From: an uncultured Spirochaetaceae bacterium
GTDB lineage: Bacteria; Spirochaetota; Spirochaetia; Sphaerochaetales; Sphaerochaetaceae
DNA: 64,000 nt
Assembly: GCA_944389505.1 (NCBI GenBank)
Contig: CALXMP010000004.1
Coordinates: 124,001-188,000, forward strand
Reading direction: 5' to 3'
Shown here: in pieces, positions 24,220-33,757 of the stretch
How the letters are laid out: each line of letters opens with the position of its first letter
Numbering within the stretch: the first letter of the stretch is position 1
The notes under the pieces: model-generated
What the model was told of the DNA's origin: nothing
What the model saw: the letters and a program-made list of their open reading frames with translations, nothing else
Databases searched by the model: none
Program-made: the position numbers and the translations under genes

Positions 24220-25127
24220 CGGAAATTCTCCACCCTGCGGATCCTGAGACCATCGCTGTCGAAGAGTATGAGGCTCTTCTTCACGCCATCGCTGTATCTT
24301 ATCTCCTCCATCGATCCGTCCTCATTGTATGTACGGCTGGTCTGGATCACTCCATTGGTATAGATATCGCTATGGACAAGTCTTCCCTCCGAATACTCAG
24401 AGACAGTCCTGGTGTCTCCCTCCGTCACATCGGAAGAGGATAGCTCTCCATCCTCATCGTAGGAATAGAGCTCAGTCCTGTCCCCGAGCGTCAGGGAAAG
24501 GAGCTTGCCATCGGGGGAGTAAACCCGTTCTGCCCCGTCCTCTGCTGAGGTTCCGGTCCAGTTCCCATCCTCATCGATGGTGTATACGGAAGGATCGGGG
24601 ATGAATTCCGCCTCTTCGTCCCCTGCATGGAGCGATACCTTCACCTCATCCCCGTCAAGGGAATAGACATAGAAGTATGGTGTAAGATAGCCGCTCTCAT
24701 CTCCGGCAAGACCTGCAAGATGGCCCTGCGGCGTATCGATGTACTCTATTATCCTGCTGATTCCATCGCCATCTGTGATTGCAACGGATGAGAGCCTATC
24801 GCCATCATAGCTGTATACGCGCTCCGTGATAGCCCTATCATCATCCACCCTATCGCTTATCCTGCGTCCGGAACTATCGAGGGTTACGGATTCCGTATAG
24901 CCATCTTCCGTAACGGTATAGCCATTCTCCGTTTCCACACGCTCCCTTACGACTCCCCCGTCAAGATAGATGACGGTACGACCATTGTTCACCTCCCCCT
25001 CATAGCCAGTGCCGGAAAGGCTTTCTTTACTGGCAATGAACTGTCCCAGCGCATTCGACTCGAAGTACGATGCATTGAGAGGGAGAAGGAACAGAAGCAT
25101 GGAAAGAATGGCTATATGCTTTCTCAT
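24216..25127 (-). CDS. Secreted protein with RHS/YD-like repeats
   Basis: A 303-residue protein with a signal peptide (core IAILSMLLFLLPLNA) and no lipobox cysteine. The mature part is built of short repeating strands with G-x-x-x-x-x-x-Y/R-x-Y-D style units such as RVYSYDGDRLSSV, RVYSPDGKLLSLT, LYSYDEDGELSSS and SRTYNEDGSMEEI, as in YD/RHS or MORN-like proteins. Function is unknown. Its place between ftsY and the LolCDE-like exporter, with 4-bp overlaps on both sides, suggests it works with that exporter, perhaps as a periplasmic partner or cargo. Confidence 0.65.
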   Translation of the reverse strand: MRKHIAILSMLLFLLPLNASYFESNALGQFIASKESLSGTGYEGEVNNGRTVIYLDGGVVRERVETENGYTVTEDGYTESVTLDSSGRRISDRVDDDRAITERVYSYDGDRLSSVAITDGDGISRIIEYIDTPQGHLAGLAGDESGYLTPYFYVYSLDGDEVKVSLHAGDEEAEFIPDPSVYTIDEDGNWTGTSAEDGAERVYSPDGKLLSLTLGDRTELYSYDEDGELSSSDVTEGDTRTVSEYSEGRLVHSDIYTNGVIQTSRTYNEDGSMEEIRYSDGVKKSLILFDSDGLRIRRVENFR

Positions 25128-26002
25128 TGATCAAGTCCAAGAAGCGAGTTCAGGAAGCTGTCCTTATCGAATCTCCTGATATCATCATAGCCCTCGCCGA
25201 CACAGACGAAGACCACAGGAAGACCAAGCGTGCGCCCGATCTGTATCAGAGCGCCGCCCTTTGCTGCGCTGTCATACTTTGTCAGGATGATGCCATCAAG
25301 ATGCACAGCCTCATTGAAGAGGTGTGCCTGTGAAACCCCATTCTGGCCCGTTGTGGAATCTATCACGAGGAACTTCTTGTAGCGTCCTTCCTCGATTCCC
25401 TTGGCATGTATGACCTTATCCATCTTCTTGAGCTCCTTCATCAGGTTCTCCTTGTTATGCATACGGCCTGCCGTATCGGCAAGGATAAGATCATCATGAT
25501 GGGCCTCTGCAGAGGTTATCGCATCAAAGATGACAGCGCCTGGATCGGAACCCATCTGCTGCTTCACAATCCTCATTCCGAGTCTCTCTGCGTGTATATC
25601 GAGCTGGTCAACAGCAGCTGCACGGAACGTATCGCCTGCAGCCATCACGACGCTCAGCCCCTTCTCCGTGAAGTACTTCGACATCTTTGCAATCGTCGTT
25701 GTCTTGCCGACACCATTCACTCCGAGGATCATATATACAGTCAGATGGCCCTTCTCGGGATCCTCATCGTAGCCTGAGATGTATCCGGAGAGGATATCCT
25801 TCATCCTGGACTGGAGATCTGAAGCTTCGGTAAGCCCTTCCCGCTTCGCCACCTCCCTCAGCTCAGTGACGATCTCATCTGTCAGGCGTGCTCCAAGGTC
25901 CCCTTCTATGAGGGTATCCTCAAGCTCCTCGAAGAACGCTTCATCTATCTTCCTTCCTCCGAAGAGGCTCTTTATCTTCTCACCGAATTTCCTAAAGAAC
26001 AT
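25124..26002 (-). CDS. ftsY: Signal recognition particle receptor FtsY
   Basis: A 292-residue SRP-type GTPase that docks SRP-bound ribosomes at the inner membrane. The N domain ([15 protein letters not shown]) precedes the G domain with G1 [13 protein letters not shown], the [14 protein letters not shown]3 motif, G4 TKYD and the closing [17 protein letters not shown]. The acidic A domain of E. coli FtsY is absent; only a short basic N-terminal helix ([16 protein letters not shown]) remains, as in many bacteria, and it may bind membrane. The FtsY rather than Ffh identity is set by this N-terminus and by the lack of an M domain. Confidence 0.95.
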   Translation of the reverse strand: MFFRKFGEKIKSLFGGRKIDEAFFEELEDTLIEGDLGARLTDEIVTELREVAKREGLTEASDLQSRMKDILSGYISGYDEDPEKGHLTVYMILGVNGVGKTTTIAKMSKYFTEKGLSVVMAAGDTFRAAAVDQLDIHAERLGMRIVKQQMGSDPGAVIFDAITSAEAHHDDLILADTAGRMHNKENLMKELKKMDKVIHAKGIEEGRYKKFLVIDSTTGQNGVSQAHLFNEAVHLDGIILTKYDSAAKGGALIQIGRTLGLPVVFVCVGEGYDDIRRFDKDSFLNSLLGLDQ

Positions 26003-26010
26003 TCTTCCTC

Positions 26011-27237
26011 CTACATTCCAAGCTTTGCCGCTTGGAAATAATCGAATGCCGAATCAAAAAGCTCAACGAGCTGGACAATGCTTATACCAGCGAATACCGC
26101 CCCGACGGGAGCTATGCCCCAGTCAGGGAATATATCGGATACAGAGTTGGCCGCAACCTGCAGACCGAACGAGACGAGCGTAGAAAGAAGCAGCGAATAG
26201 AATCTGTCCTTCGAGCGCTCTATCATATCATTCTCACCCATCCATGCCGGGCGGAGCTCTATATTCACACGTGAATACGGAGCGACCGTGGACTGGACGG
26301 AATAAGGAGCGAAACCATCCCTTATCGCAGTGACGGTGAATGGCACTGAGCCATTTCCGGCAATATGGTTATCGACCTTCACACCCTGGTAGTATATATC
26401 AGCATCAAATGGGACGGAATGTATGAACATGGGACCGGAGAATATGGGCACAAGAACAGGTTCCAGCACCGTATTCTCATCGACCTGCACAGTCTCCTTT
26501 GCCGCATGGTATACAGGAGAGCCATATGAGAATTCATGCTCACCCTTCTCCAGAGCAATATAGCCATTGACAGGAGAGACAGCCTCGCCATCGATAGAAA
26601 GCGATACGGTCCTCGGTATATCCACAGGGATAATGATCGTATCGCTGTTCTTCAGGTATGGCATGAGAGCATTGGACAGCTGCAGGAACTCCTCCGCCTC
26701 ATCTGATGAAATATAGATAGCCTCATGTATGAGCTCACCATTGGCATATACGCGGGAGTGGCTCATGAGACCTTCCTCCTCGACATTGGCTACGACAAGG
26801 AGGTCCAGGTTCTTCAGAAGCCTCAGATACTCATCCGCATAGCGGTCACCGTCAAGGAGGTACTCCATCTCACTATCGGTGAACGTCTCCTCGACGACCT
26901 CCAGCACAAGCTCCTCGTCCACTTCCGTGCTCTCAGGCTCGGTATAGCTCTCAAGCGATGAGAATGATTCAGAGACTCTGTAGCCGGAAAGGGTGCTGTC
27001 CTTCGCATACTCAGCATCAAGGATGCTCTGCTCATGATAGGCCTCCACAGCCTCAGGCGATGTGACATCGCCCGCAAGCAGCGACAGGGCGGATAGCATG
27101 ACCTGGAGATACCCCTGGTCATTTGATACCGCCGCTGTCCTGTATCCAGCGCCCCAGACAGGAAAAGCAAGGAGCGCCAGGATAATGAGGATGCTAAGCT
27201 TCCTTCTGGAAGTGGAGATAGGCTTCGATGAAATCAT
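26011..27237 (-). CDS. Membrane/envelope protein with a PEGA-like domain
   Basis: A protein of 408 residues with an N-terminal signal/anchor (core LSILIILALLAFPVWGA), a helical domain (about 40-160), a PEGA-like beta segment (about residues 190-320, including VSLSIDGEAVSPVNGYIALE and the PFDADIYYQGVKV unit), and a C-terminal hydrophobic pair (about 350-395). PEGA domains are short surface-protein modules common in spirochaetes. The start at 27237 lies inside the end of prfB (44-bp overlap) because no later start codon precedes the signal sequence; GTG/TTG alternatives were not found. Function unknown. Confidence 0.7.
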   Translation of the reverse strand: MISSKPISTSRRKLSILIILALLAFPVWGAGYRTAAVSNDQGYLQVMLSALSLLAGDVTSPEAVEAYHEQSILDAEYAKDSTLSGYRVSESFSSLESYTEPESTEVDEELVLEVVEETFTDSEMEYLLDGDRYADEYLRLLKNLDLLVVANVEEEGLMSHSRVYANGELIHEAIYISSDEAEEFLQLSNALMPYLKNSDTIIIPVDIPRTVSLSIDGEAVSPVNGYIALEKGEHEFSYGSPVYHAAKETVQVDENTVLEPVLVPIFSGPMFIHSVPFDADIYYQGVKVDNHIAGNGSVPFTVTAIRDGFAPYSVQSTVAPYSRVNIELRPAWMGENDMIERSKDRFYSLLLSTLVSFGLQVAANSVSDIFPDWGIAPVGAVFAGISIVQLVELFDSAFDYFQAAKLGM

Positions 27238-28292
27238 CAATACCCCCATCCATCACAGCCTGGATGTTGCCTGTACTGAAACCTGTGCGGTGATCCTTGA
27301 CAAGCGTATATGGCTGGAAGACGTAGCTCCTGATCTGATTTCCCCAGGAGATATCCTTCTTTGCAATAGCATCCTTCTGATGCTCCTCTTCCCTCTTCTT
27401 CTGATAGTACTCGTAAAGCCTTGAACGCAGCATCTTGAATGCCACATCCTTGTTCATGAACTGGCTTCTCTCATTCTGGCACTGTACAACGATGCCGGTA
27501 GCGTAGTGGGTGATCCTGACAGCGCTGTCTGTCTTGTTGACGTGCTGTCCGCCGGCTCCTCCTGCACGGTAGGTATCCAGTCTGTAATCCTCAGGCTTGA
27601 GCTCTATCTCGATATCATCATCGACCTCGGGAGAGGCATATACGGAAGCAAACGACGTATGGCGCCTCTTTGCTGCATCGAACGGAGAGATCCTGACGAG
27701 CCTGTGGACACCAGCCTCGCCTTTGAGATAGCCGAAGGCATATGGGCCGGAAATCTTCATCGATACGCTCTTTATGCCGCCCTCGTCCTCCTGCAGGTCA
27801 AGCACCTCGCACTTGAAGCCATGGCGCTCCGCCCAGCGCGTATACATACGCGTAAGCATCTGAGTCCAGTCAGAAGCCTCGTTTCCGCCTGCTCCTGAAT
27901 GGACTGAGAGGAAGACATTGTTCTTATCGTTCTTGCCATCGAGAAGCGTCTTGAGCCTGAGCGGGCGGAACTTCTCATCGAGGGCATTGATCTGCCCTTC
28001 AAGCTCTGCCCTGAGACTCTCATCATCCTCAGAGGAATAGAGCTCGATAAGCTCACCCAGCTCATCGATCTCCGCAACAAGATCCTTCCAGGGATAGTAT
28101 CCATCCTTGAGCGCAGAAAGCTCAGAGAAGACCTTCTCAGCCTTCTCCTTGTCATTCCAGAAATCCGGAGCGAGGGTCTCCTCCTCGAGCTTCTTTATCT
28201 TATCTTCAGTCCCGGCCTGTTCAAAGACGCCTCCATACAGTATAGGCTTCTTCCTTGATATCCTCGAACTTTGATCTGTTTTCAATGAACAT
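27194..28292 (-). CDS. prfB: Peptide chain release factor 2, expressed by +1 frameshift
   Basis: Release factor 2 recognises UGA and UAA and releases the finished protein. The gene starts at ATG 28292 with a strong AAGGAG upstream, reads 23 codons to an in-frame TGA (28223-28221), then needs a +1 shift at CTT-TGA to continue in the long frame; the product is about 365 residues. The catalytic GGQ is visible in YRAGGAGGQHVNKTDSAVR, and the codon-recognition region corresponding to SPF is RISPFDAAKRR. It lies 1 bp after the GH57-like gene and overlaps the next gene, within the long minus-strand run. Confidence 0.95.
28221..28233 (-). other. Programmed +1 frameshift site of prfB
   Basis: On the minus strand the order is GGAGG, CGT, CTT, TGA, A. 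The Shine-Dalgarno-like GGAGG sits 3 nt before the CTT slippery codon, as in the E. coli site (AGGGGG-TAT-CTT-TGA-C). After slipping, the next codon is GAA (Glu). Confidence 0.9.
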
Positions 28293-28293
28293 G

Positions 28294-30117
28294 TTATTCC
28301 TTCTCCTTTGAACTGGTATCTGCAGCACGGGCTATGAGGCGATACATCCTGGCCTCTCCCTTCTTCAGGGATAGCGGGAAGGAGATATCAAGGCGCGTAT
28401 AGAGCCCGAATGACTCCAGTCCTATCGATGTATACTGGCTCTGCATCACCCTTTCCTCGGATAGCGAGAAGCTGTCCGTCGATGAGAAGGAGATGACAAG
28501 CCCTGCTGACTGGTCAGTATACCTGACGGTACGCACATCATCAAGAAGGCCGAGCATCAGAAGCCTGCGCTGGTCAAGCGATGCAAGCTCCATATCGGTA
28601 TCGGAGAGATAGAACGGAACGATATACCTTCCCTCTATATCCTCATCGGCCGTTATCACGCTCTCCATGATCACCGTCTGGCTTCTCAGCTTGAAGTGCT
28701 TCAGCACCGAAACCTTTCCATCCGCAAGCGTTGCGGAGAACTGGTATTCACCGCGTGTACGTGAAATGATATCCGCATCATAGATCGTATCGGTACCGTC
28801 GAAGAATGAACCATCGGAGAATGAGAAGCGGTCTGAGAAGGACTTATTCATCGACACATACGGGAATTCCTTCACGAAAGGAGTCCTCGTATCGATGAGG
28901 TTCATCGCAAGCGGTCTGAACGACAGCTCCGCAAGCCCTCCCCCCTTCGGGGAGAATACAGCGATATATGTCTTATTGCGGGCAATGTAATCATTGACCC
29001 GCGCCTCCTCGAAGTCATACTCCCTATAGAGAGCTGCGCTATCTGAATCCCAGATCTTCCCCTCCGACTCGATGATGGCCTTCCAGAAAAGCCTCCGCTC
29101 AGCCTGCCTCATCGGAGCACACTGGGCATCATGGATAAAGAGCGTTCCAAGCGATACATGAAAGAGGTCCGCGGCAGCATCGCGCTTCGTCGCCTTATCC
29201 TTCTTGAACGATGCGATGAAGTCCGACAGCGCGATATACCTGTTGAACATATACCTGAAGCTCTCATTGCGGACGAAGATATCATTGAACGAAGTGAGTC
29301 CGCGCGCCCATGCATCACGTCCATACCAGCCGGAATCAAGATAGCCGGGGCGGGATGCATCGACAGCGGAAAGGGGGATTATCGAGGAGGAATAGTCAGA
29401 CAGGATGGATATGAAGAGATCCTTTATCCTGTCATCGCTTCCGTCCCTTGCAGCGCCTTCAAGGAGCTGGTCTATATTGATGAAGAACACGACATCGCCG
29501 CTTGCCTTATCCAGTATGGCCCTGAGCCCTGACTGGAGCTCATCGAAGCCGATCTTACCCTGAGCATAGTGGGAGACAAGAGCCGCGGCATCATCGGAAG
29601 GCACATGTATCTTCACGCGCTTCCCGAGCTCATTCATGATGAACGATCCCCTCTCTATCGTCTCTCTCTGAGGAGCCCTGTATGCGGATATCACCACAGA
29701 GGAGATGCCTGAGTTGCGGAGCGGATGGATGAATGACGGAGACCAGATCTGGCCATAGAAGAAGCAAGATGTTGCCCTTACTCCGTAATAGCGCCTGATC
29801 ATGGTTGTCATCTTCTCGATCTGGAGGCTTCTGTCCTTGGGCGGATTGAGGGAGATTATCGTCTGGCTGTAGGAGCCGGTGATGATCTCAAGATCCGAGC
29901 GCTTTGCAAGGGAAGCCAGGAGGAAATTGACCTCGGTGCATCCGGAGCTGTCTATATGGCGTATCATTGCCGCACTCTGATAGAGCGACATCTTGAGGCC
30001 GGGATTGTTGTACAGATACGAGAACACAGGCCTGTAGATAAGAGCCAGCGCCCTGCGGAATGCAGGGGCCGGCGTCGACATAGACATCTCTGTATATATA
30101 CCGAGAGCGAGCCTCAC
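28294..30117 (-). CDS. GH57 4-alpha-glucanotransferase homologue lacking catalytic residues
   Basis: A 607-residue protein whose order of segments follows GH57 amylase/4-alpha-glucanotransferases: an N-terminal LALGIYTEMSM in place of the usual GIHNHQP, LEIITGSYSQTIISL, KDRSLQIEKM, IWSPSFIHPLRNSGISSVVIS, then C-terminal beta domains with AVFSPKGGGLAELSF. In active enzymes the nucleophile glutamate is in a WLxERVWxP motif; here the aligned stretch reads FFYGQIWSP, without that glutamate. The HDDGEKF motif carrying the second acid is also replaced (FINIDQLLEG). It is probably non-catalytic, perhaps a glycan-binding or regulatory protein. It sits between rnfB (3-bp gap) and prfB (1-bp gap). Confidence 0.75.
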   Translation of the reverse strand: MRLALGIYTEMSMSTPAPAFRRALALIYRPVFSYLYNNPGLKMSLYQSAAMIRHIDSSGCTEVNFLLASLAKRSDLEIITGSYSQTIISLNPPKDRSLQIEKMTTMIRRYYGVRATSCFFYGQIWSPSFIHPLRNSGISSVVISAYRAPQRETIERGSFIMNELGKRVKIHVPSDDAAALVSHYAQGKIGFDELQSGLRAILDKASGDVVFFINIDQLLEGAARDGSDDRIKDLFISILSDYSSSIIPLSAVDASRPGYLDSGWYGRDAWARGLTSFNDIFVRNESFRYMFNRYIALSDFIASFKKDKATKRDAAADLFHVSLGTLFIHDAQCAPMRQAERRLFWKAIIESEGKIWDSDSAALYREYDFEEARVNDYIARNKTYIAVFSPKGGGLAELSFRPLAMNLIDTRTPFVKEFPYVSMNKSFSDRFSFSDGSFFDGTDTIYDADIISRTRGEYQFSATLADGKVSVLKHFKLRSQTVIMESVITADEDIEGRYIVPFYLSDTDMELASLDQRRLLMLGLLDDVRTVRYTDQSAGLVISFSSTDSFSLSEERVMQSQYTSIGLESFGLYTRLDISFPLSLKKGEARMYRLIARAADTSSKEKE

Positions 30118-30120
30118 CTA

Positions 30121-30915
30121 TCAGCTCCTCTTTATGATGCACTTCTGCGGACATGCCTCAGCTGCGGCAGGCGCGGCATCCTGAGGAGCATGGTAATCAT
30201 TGACAGAAAGGAAATCGGTTACGGTGAATGGAGAACCGGGGACCTTTGTCTGGCAGATCTTGCATCCGATGCATCCGACCTGACAGATCTTCCTGACCTT
30301 TCCGCCCGGCTCATGGTTGTTGCATGCCACGATATACTCTGCGCTGTATGGCACAAGCTTGATGACATGGTTCGGACAGACTGCCGTGCACTTTCCACAG
30401 CCTATGCACGCTTCCTTATCCACCACGATATTCCCATCGCTGTCCTTCGATATAGCGCCGACAGGACATACGGATATGCAGGAACCGAGATGGAGACAGC
30501 CTTCCTTGCAGGCATTTGGACCACCCTGCAGAAGAGCTGCAGCATTGCAGTCCGCCATTCCCTTGTACTCATAGTCAGGCTTCGTGACATCCTTTCCGCC
30601 GCGGCAGAAGACGAATGCGACCATCTTTTCCTTGGCTTCGACCTTCACTCCGAGAATCTCTCCCATCTTCGCAGCAAGAGCCGCGCCTCCGGGTGAGCAG
30701 AGTCCTGGCTCCGCCTCCCCTTTGTAGACAGCATCAGCGTATGCGGTACAGCCTGCGAATCCGCAGCCGCCGCAGTTCGCGCCCGGCATTGCCTCCTCAA
30801 GCGCGATAAGCTTCTCATCCTTCTCGATGGCAAGCTTCTTATCCGCAATGGCAAGGCCAAGACCAAGAAGAAGCCCGAGCACGCCGACAATAATGAATGC
30901 AATAACAATACTCAT
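30121..30915 (-). CDS. rnfB: Rnf complex subunit RnfB
   Basis: A 264-residue iron-sulfur subunit that takes electrons from ferredoxin and passes them into the Rnf complex. It has an N-terminal membrane helix (residues about 2-26), the four-cysteine cluster region ANCGGCGFAGCTAYADAV, and several ferredoxin motifs (CIGCGKCTAVCP, CIGCKICQ) ending in ACPQKCIIKR. Last gene of rnfCDGEAB; 10 bp after rnfA. Confidence 0.95.
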   Translation of the reverse strand: MSIVIAFIIVGVLGLLLGLGLAIADKKLAIEKDEKLIALEEAMPGANCGGCGFAGCTAYADAVYKGEAEPGLCSPGGAALAAKMGEILGVKVEAKEKMVAFVFCRGGKDVTKPDYEYKGMADCNAAALLQGGPNACKEGCLHLGSCISVCPVGAISKDSDGNIVVDKEACIGCGKCTAVCPNHVIKLVPYSAEYIVACNNHEPGGKVRKICQVGCIGCKICQTKVPGSPFTVTDFLSVNDYHAPQDAAPAAAEACPQKCIIKRS

Positions 30916-30925
30916 CGCTTCCTCC

Positions 30926-31519
30926 TCATACGAGACCGAGATTGGTCAGAAGACTCTTATCGAACATCATGAATGCAAGTGCCATGAGACCTGCGGAGAT
31001 GAATGCGATAGGAACACCCTGGAAAACCTTCCTCACAGGAGTCATATCTAGCTTCTCGCGGATATTGCTCATGAGGATGATTGCCATCGTGAAGCCAAGA
31101 CCTGCTGCAAGACCTGCAGTGAAGCTCTCGAGAAGGTTGTAGCCGTTATCGATATTGATGATAGCGATACCGAGGACCGCACAGTTGGTCGTGATGAGCG
31201 GGAGATAGATTCCAAGAGCCTTGTACAGGCCTGGGCTCATCTTTCTGATAACCATCTCGACAAGCTGCACGAGTGCTGCAATGACGAGGATGAAGGAGAT
31301 TGTCCTGAGGTATTCAAGCCCGAATGGAGCGAGCAGGAATGTATGGACAGCCCAGCAGACTACTGATGCGATTGCGGTGACGAATGTTACAGCAACACCC
31401 ATTCCTATTGCGCTCTCGCTGTTCTTCGATACGCCGATGAACGGACAGAGGCCAAGGAACTGCACAAGGATGAAGTTCTGGACGAATATATATGTTACCA
31501 GTATGCCGATATAGCTCAT
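30926..31519 (-). CDS. rnfA: Rnf complex subunit RnfA
   Basis: A 197-residue integral membrane subunit with six predicted helices. Typical RnfA/NqrE features are YIFVQNFILVQFLGLCPFIG near the start and the inverted repeat of the fold with ITTNCAVLGIAI, each half carrying a cysteine proposed to hold a membrane-embedded iron-sulfur site. The start at 31519 overlaps the rnfE stop by ATGA; a longer frame upstream is a shadow of the rnfE end. Confidence 0.95.
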   Translation of the reverse strand: MSYIGILVTYIFVQNFILVQFLGLCPFIGVSKNSESAIGMGVAVTFVTAIASVVCWAVHTFLLAPFGLEYLRTISFILVIAALVQLVEMVIRKMSPGLYKALGIYLPLITTNCAVLGIAIINIDNGYNLLESFTAGLAAGLGFTMAIILMSNIREKLDMTPVRKVFQGVPIAFISAGLMALAFMMFDKSLLTNLGLV

Positions 31520-32142
31520 GCCTTTCCTCCCTTGGAGCTCTTCCATGCGAAGAATGCCTTAAGGTATCCCATGAGAAGAAGAGCACCTGCCGCAAGCGTC
31601 ATGACCCTCACAGGGCTTGCGGAAAGCCCGGGGAGCGTAATGGTACCGCTGAATGAACCGATTGGGAAGAGCGTTATCGTACCAGCTCCGATGACCTCTC
31701 TGATGAGAGCGATGAATGAGAGCGACATCGTGAATCCGATTCCCATTCCGATTCCATCAAGGGCACTGTCAAGGACACCATTCTTTCCTGCGAAAGCCTC
31801 TGCACGGCCAAGGATGATGCAGTTGACGACTATGAGCGGGAGATAGACTCCGAGCGCTTCATAGATTGCCGGGACGTACGCATGCATGACCATCTCAACA
31901 ACGGTAACGAACGATGCGATTATAACGATGTAGGAAGGAATCCTTATCGAATCAGGGATGATCTTCCTCAGCATCGAGATGAAGATATTCGAGCATGTGA
32001 GGACGAATATTACGGCGACGCCCATTCCGAGCGCATTCGAGACCTGGGTCGAAACACTCAGAGTCGGACACATGCCGAGCATGATTATGAATGTAGGGTT
32101 CTCCTTGAAAAGACCCTTTGTAAGTTCCTTCATGTGGCTCAT
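31516..32142 (-). CDS. rnfE: Rnf complex subunit RnfE
   Basis: A 208-residue integral membrane subunit homologous to RnfA, with six helices. Motifs include NPTFIIMLGMCPTLSVS and LIVVNCIILGRAEAFA, the latter the equivalent of the RnfA cysteine site. The start overlaps the rnfG stop and its stop overlaps the rnfA start, both by 4 bp. Confidence 0.95.
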   Translation of the reverse strand: MSHMKELTKGLFKENPTFIIMLGMCPTLSVSTQVSNALGMGVAVIFVLTCSNIFISMLRKIIPDSIRIPSYIVIIASFVTVVEMVMHAYVPAIYEALGVYLPLIVVNCIILGRAEAFAGKNGVLDSALDGIGMGIGFTMSLSFIALIREVIGAGTITLFPIGSFSGTITLPGLSASPVRVMTLAAGALLLMGYLKAFFAWKSSKGGKA

Positions 32143-32696
32143 ACAGCACCTCCGAGACCCTTTACGAACTCCGAGCCGCTTCTGAGAGCCGCAGTGATAC
32201 CGGAGAATGTTATCGATGCCCCTGATATCAATGCGCTCTGCTCAGACGGAAGATCATTCTTCGAGACAGGGATAGGATCATCGGCGCCAAGGCCCTTGAA
32301 CATATCCATATACCAGTCATTCTCAGCTTTCTTACCGATTCCCGGTGATTCGGAGTTCGTCGTGAGCTTGGCTGCCATTATCGAACCATCGAGGGAATAT
32401 GATGCGATGATATCCATCGCTCCGCCGTAACCCTTGCCCGTAAGGCCGAGGATGTATCCGGCAACAGCGCCGGTATCATCGGTGAGCGCTATGGCATAAT
32501 TGACGGCATCCCCGTCACCCTCCTGCTGCTCCCCTATCGTAAAGCCAGAAGAGACAGCTTCGAGAGCCGCAATCCTGTCATTCTCGTTGTTCGCAGCGAT
32601 TACAGGAGCCGTGGCATTATTCACGAGCGCACAGAGAAGCGTACAGACAGCGGAGATGAGGAAAAGCGTAACAGCGGTCTTGATATACTTTGTCAT
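32139..32696 (-). CDS. rnfG: Rnf complex subunit RnfG, covalent FMN carrier
   Basis: A 185-residue periplasm-facing subunit with one N-terminal membrane helix (about residues 8-28). The flavinylation motif is SGASIT near residues 151-156, whose last threonine would carry covalent FMN. The GKGYGGAMDIIASY strand is typical of FMN-binding domains. Fourth in the operon order C-D-G-E-A-B, overlapping both neighbours by 4 bp. Confidence 0.95.
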   Translation of the reverse strand: MTKYIKTAVTLFLISAVCTLLCALVNNATAPVIAANNENDRIAALEAVSSGFTIGEQQEGDGDAVNYAIALTDDTGAVAGYILGLTGKGYGGAMDIIASYSLDGSIMAAKLTTNSESPGIGKKAENDWYMDMFKGLGADDPIPVSKNDLPSEQSALISGASITFSGITAALRSGSEFVKGLGGAV

Positions 32697-33757
32697 GCCT
32701 TTGCCTCCTTTGCCTTCTTCTCAGGCTTCACATAGCCGAAATGCTTAGTCTTCACGAATCTCTCGATCGTAGGTGTGATGATATTCATCAGGATGATTGC
32801 AAGTGATACGCCCTCGGGAAGCGCTCCGAAGTACCTGATGAGGAATGTGAAGAATCCACAGCCGAATGCGAAGATAATCTCTCCCTTTGGCGTTGTCGGG
32901 GTCGTTACCCAGTCGGTAGCCATGAAGAATGCACCGAGCATCAGACCACCGGAGAATACAGGAAGGAGGATCTCTCCATGGAAAGCTCCAAGGCCATACG
33001 GGATTCCACCGAATACCCATGAGAGCACGGCAAATGACCCGATATAGACAACAGGAATCCTCCATGTGATGATCTTCATGCAGAGAAGGAATATTCCGCC
33101 TGCAAGCAGAAGAAGCGCAGAGACCTCGCCGATACATCCGCCGACATTGCCGAAGAATGCATCAACAGCGTATGGGGATATCCCAAGCTTATCGGAGAGA
33201 GAGGCTGCGAAATCGGTGACAGGAAGCGTCAGGAGATCCGAGCTTCTGCCTGCACCGCCTGCAGACATCGCGGTCTTCATCGCTGAAAGCGGAGTCGCCG
33301 ATGTCACTGCATCGGAAAGGAATACGCGCGGAGTGCGGAATGTCGACATCTGAGACGTGAACGAGAAGAACACGAAGACACGGCCTGCAAGGGCTGGATT
33401 CATCCAGTTGCACCCGAGTCCGCCGAAAGTCCACTTCACAACGCCGATCGCGAATGCCGATGCGATAAGCGGGATATAGAACTGATGGAACTCAAGCGGT
33501 GGCATGTTCATTCCCACAAGCAGTCCCGTCACAAGCGCAGATCCATCGCGGAGCGTGAACTCCTTGGAGACCTTTCCGAGAAGGTACTCTGTGAGAAGGG
33601 CACCCGCAATCGATACAATCAGCACGAAGAGCGCTCTCAGGCCAAAAGACCATACACCCCAGAGCGCGGCGGGAAGGAGCGCGATGACTACCATAAGCAT
33701 CGCTTTATCGGTCCTCAGACTCCCGTGGATATGAGGACTTGTGCGTACTGTCATCAT
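32693..33757 (-). CDS. rnfD: Rnf complex subunit RnfD
   Basis: A 354-residue integral membrane subunit with nine or ten helices. It begins SPHIHGSLRTDKAML and carries the flavinylation motif SDAVTSATPL (around residues 184-193). The start is ATG 33757, which overlaps the rnfC stop by ATGA; a longer frame further upstream only shadows the rnfC C-terminus. Confidence 0.95.
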   Translation of the reverse strand: MMTVRTSPHIHGSLRTDKAMLMVVIALLPAALWGVWSFGLRALFVLIVSIAGALLTEYLLGKVSKEFTLRDGSALVTGLLVGMNMPPLEFHQFYIPLIASAFAIGVVKWTFGGLGCNWMNPALAGRVFVFFSFTSQMSTFRTPRVFLSDAVTSATPLSAMKTAMSAGGAGRSSDLLTLPVTDFAASLSDKLGISPYAVDAFFGNVGGCIGEVSALLLLAGGIFLLCMKIITWRIPVVYIGSFAVLSWVFGGIPYGLGAFHGEILLPVFSGGLMLGAFFMATDWVTTPTTPKGEIIFAFGCGFFTFLIRYFGALPEGVSLAIILMNIITPTIERFVKTKHFGYVKPEKKAKEAKA

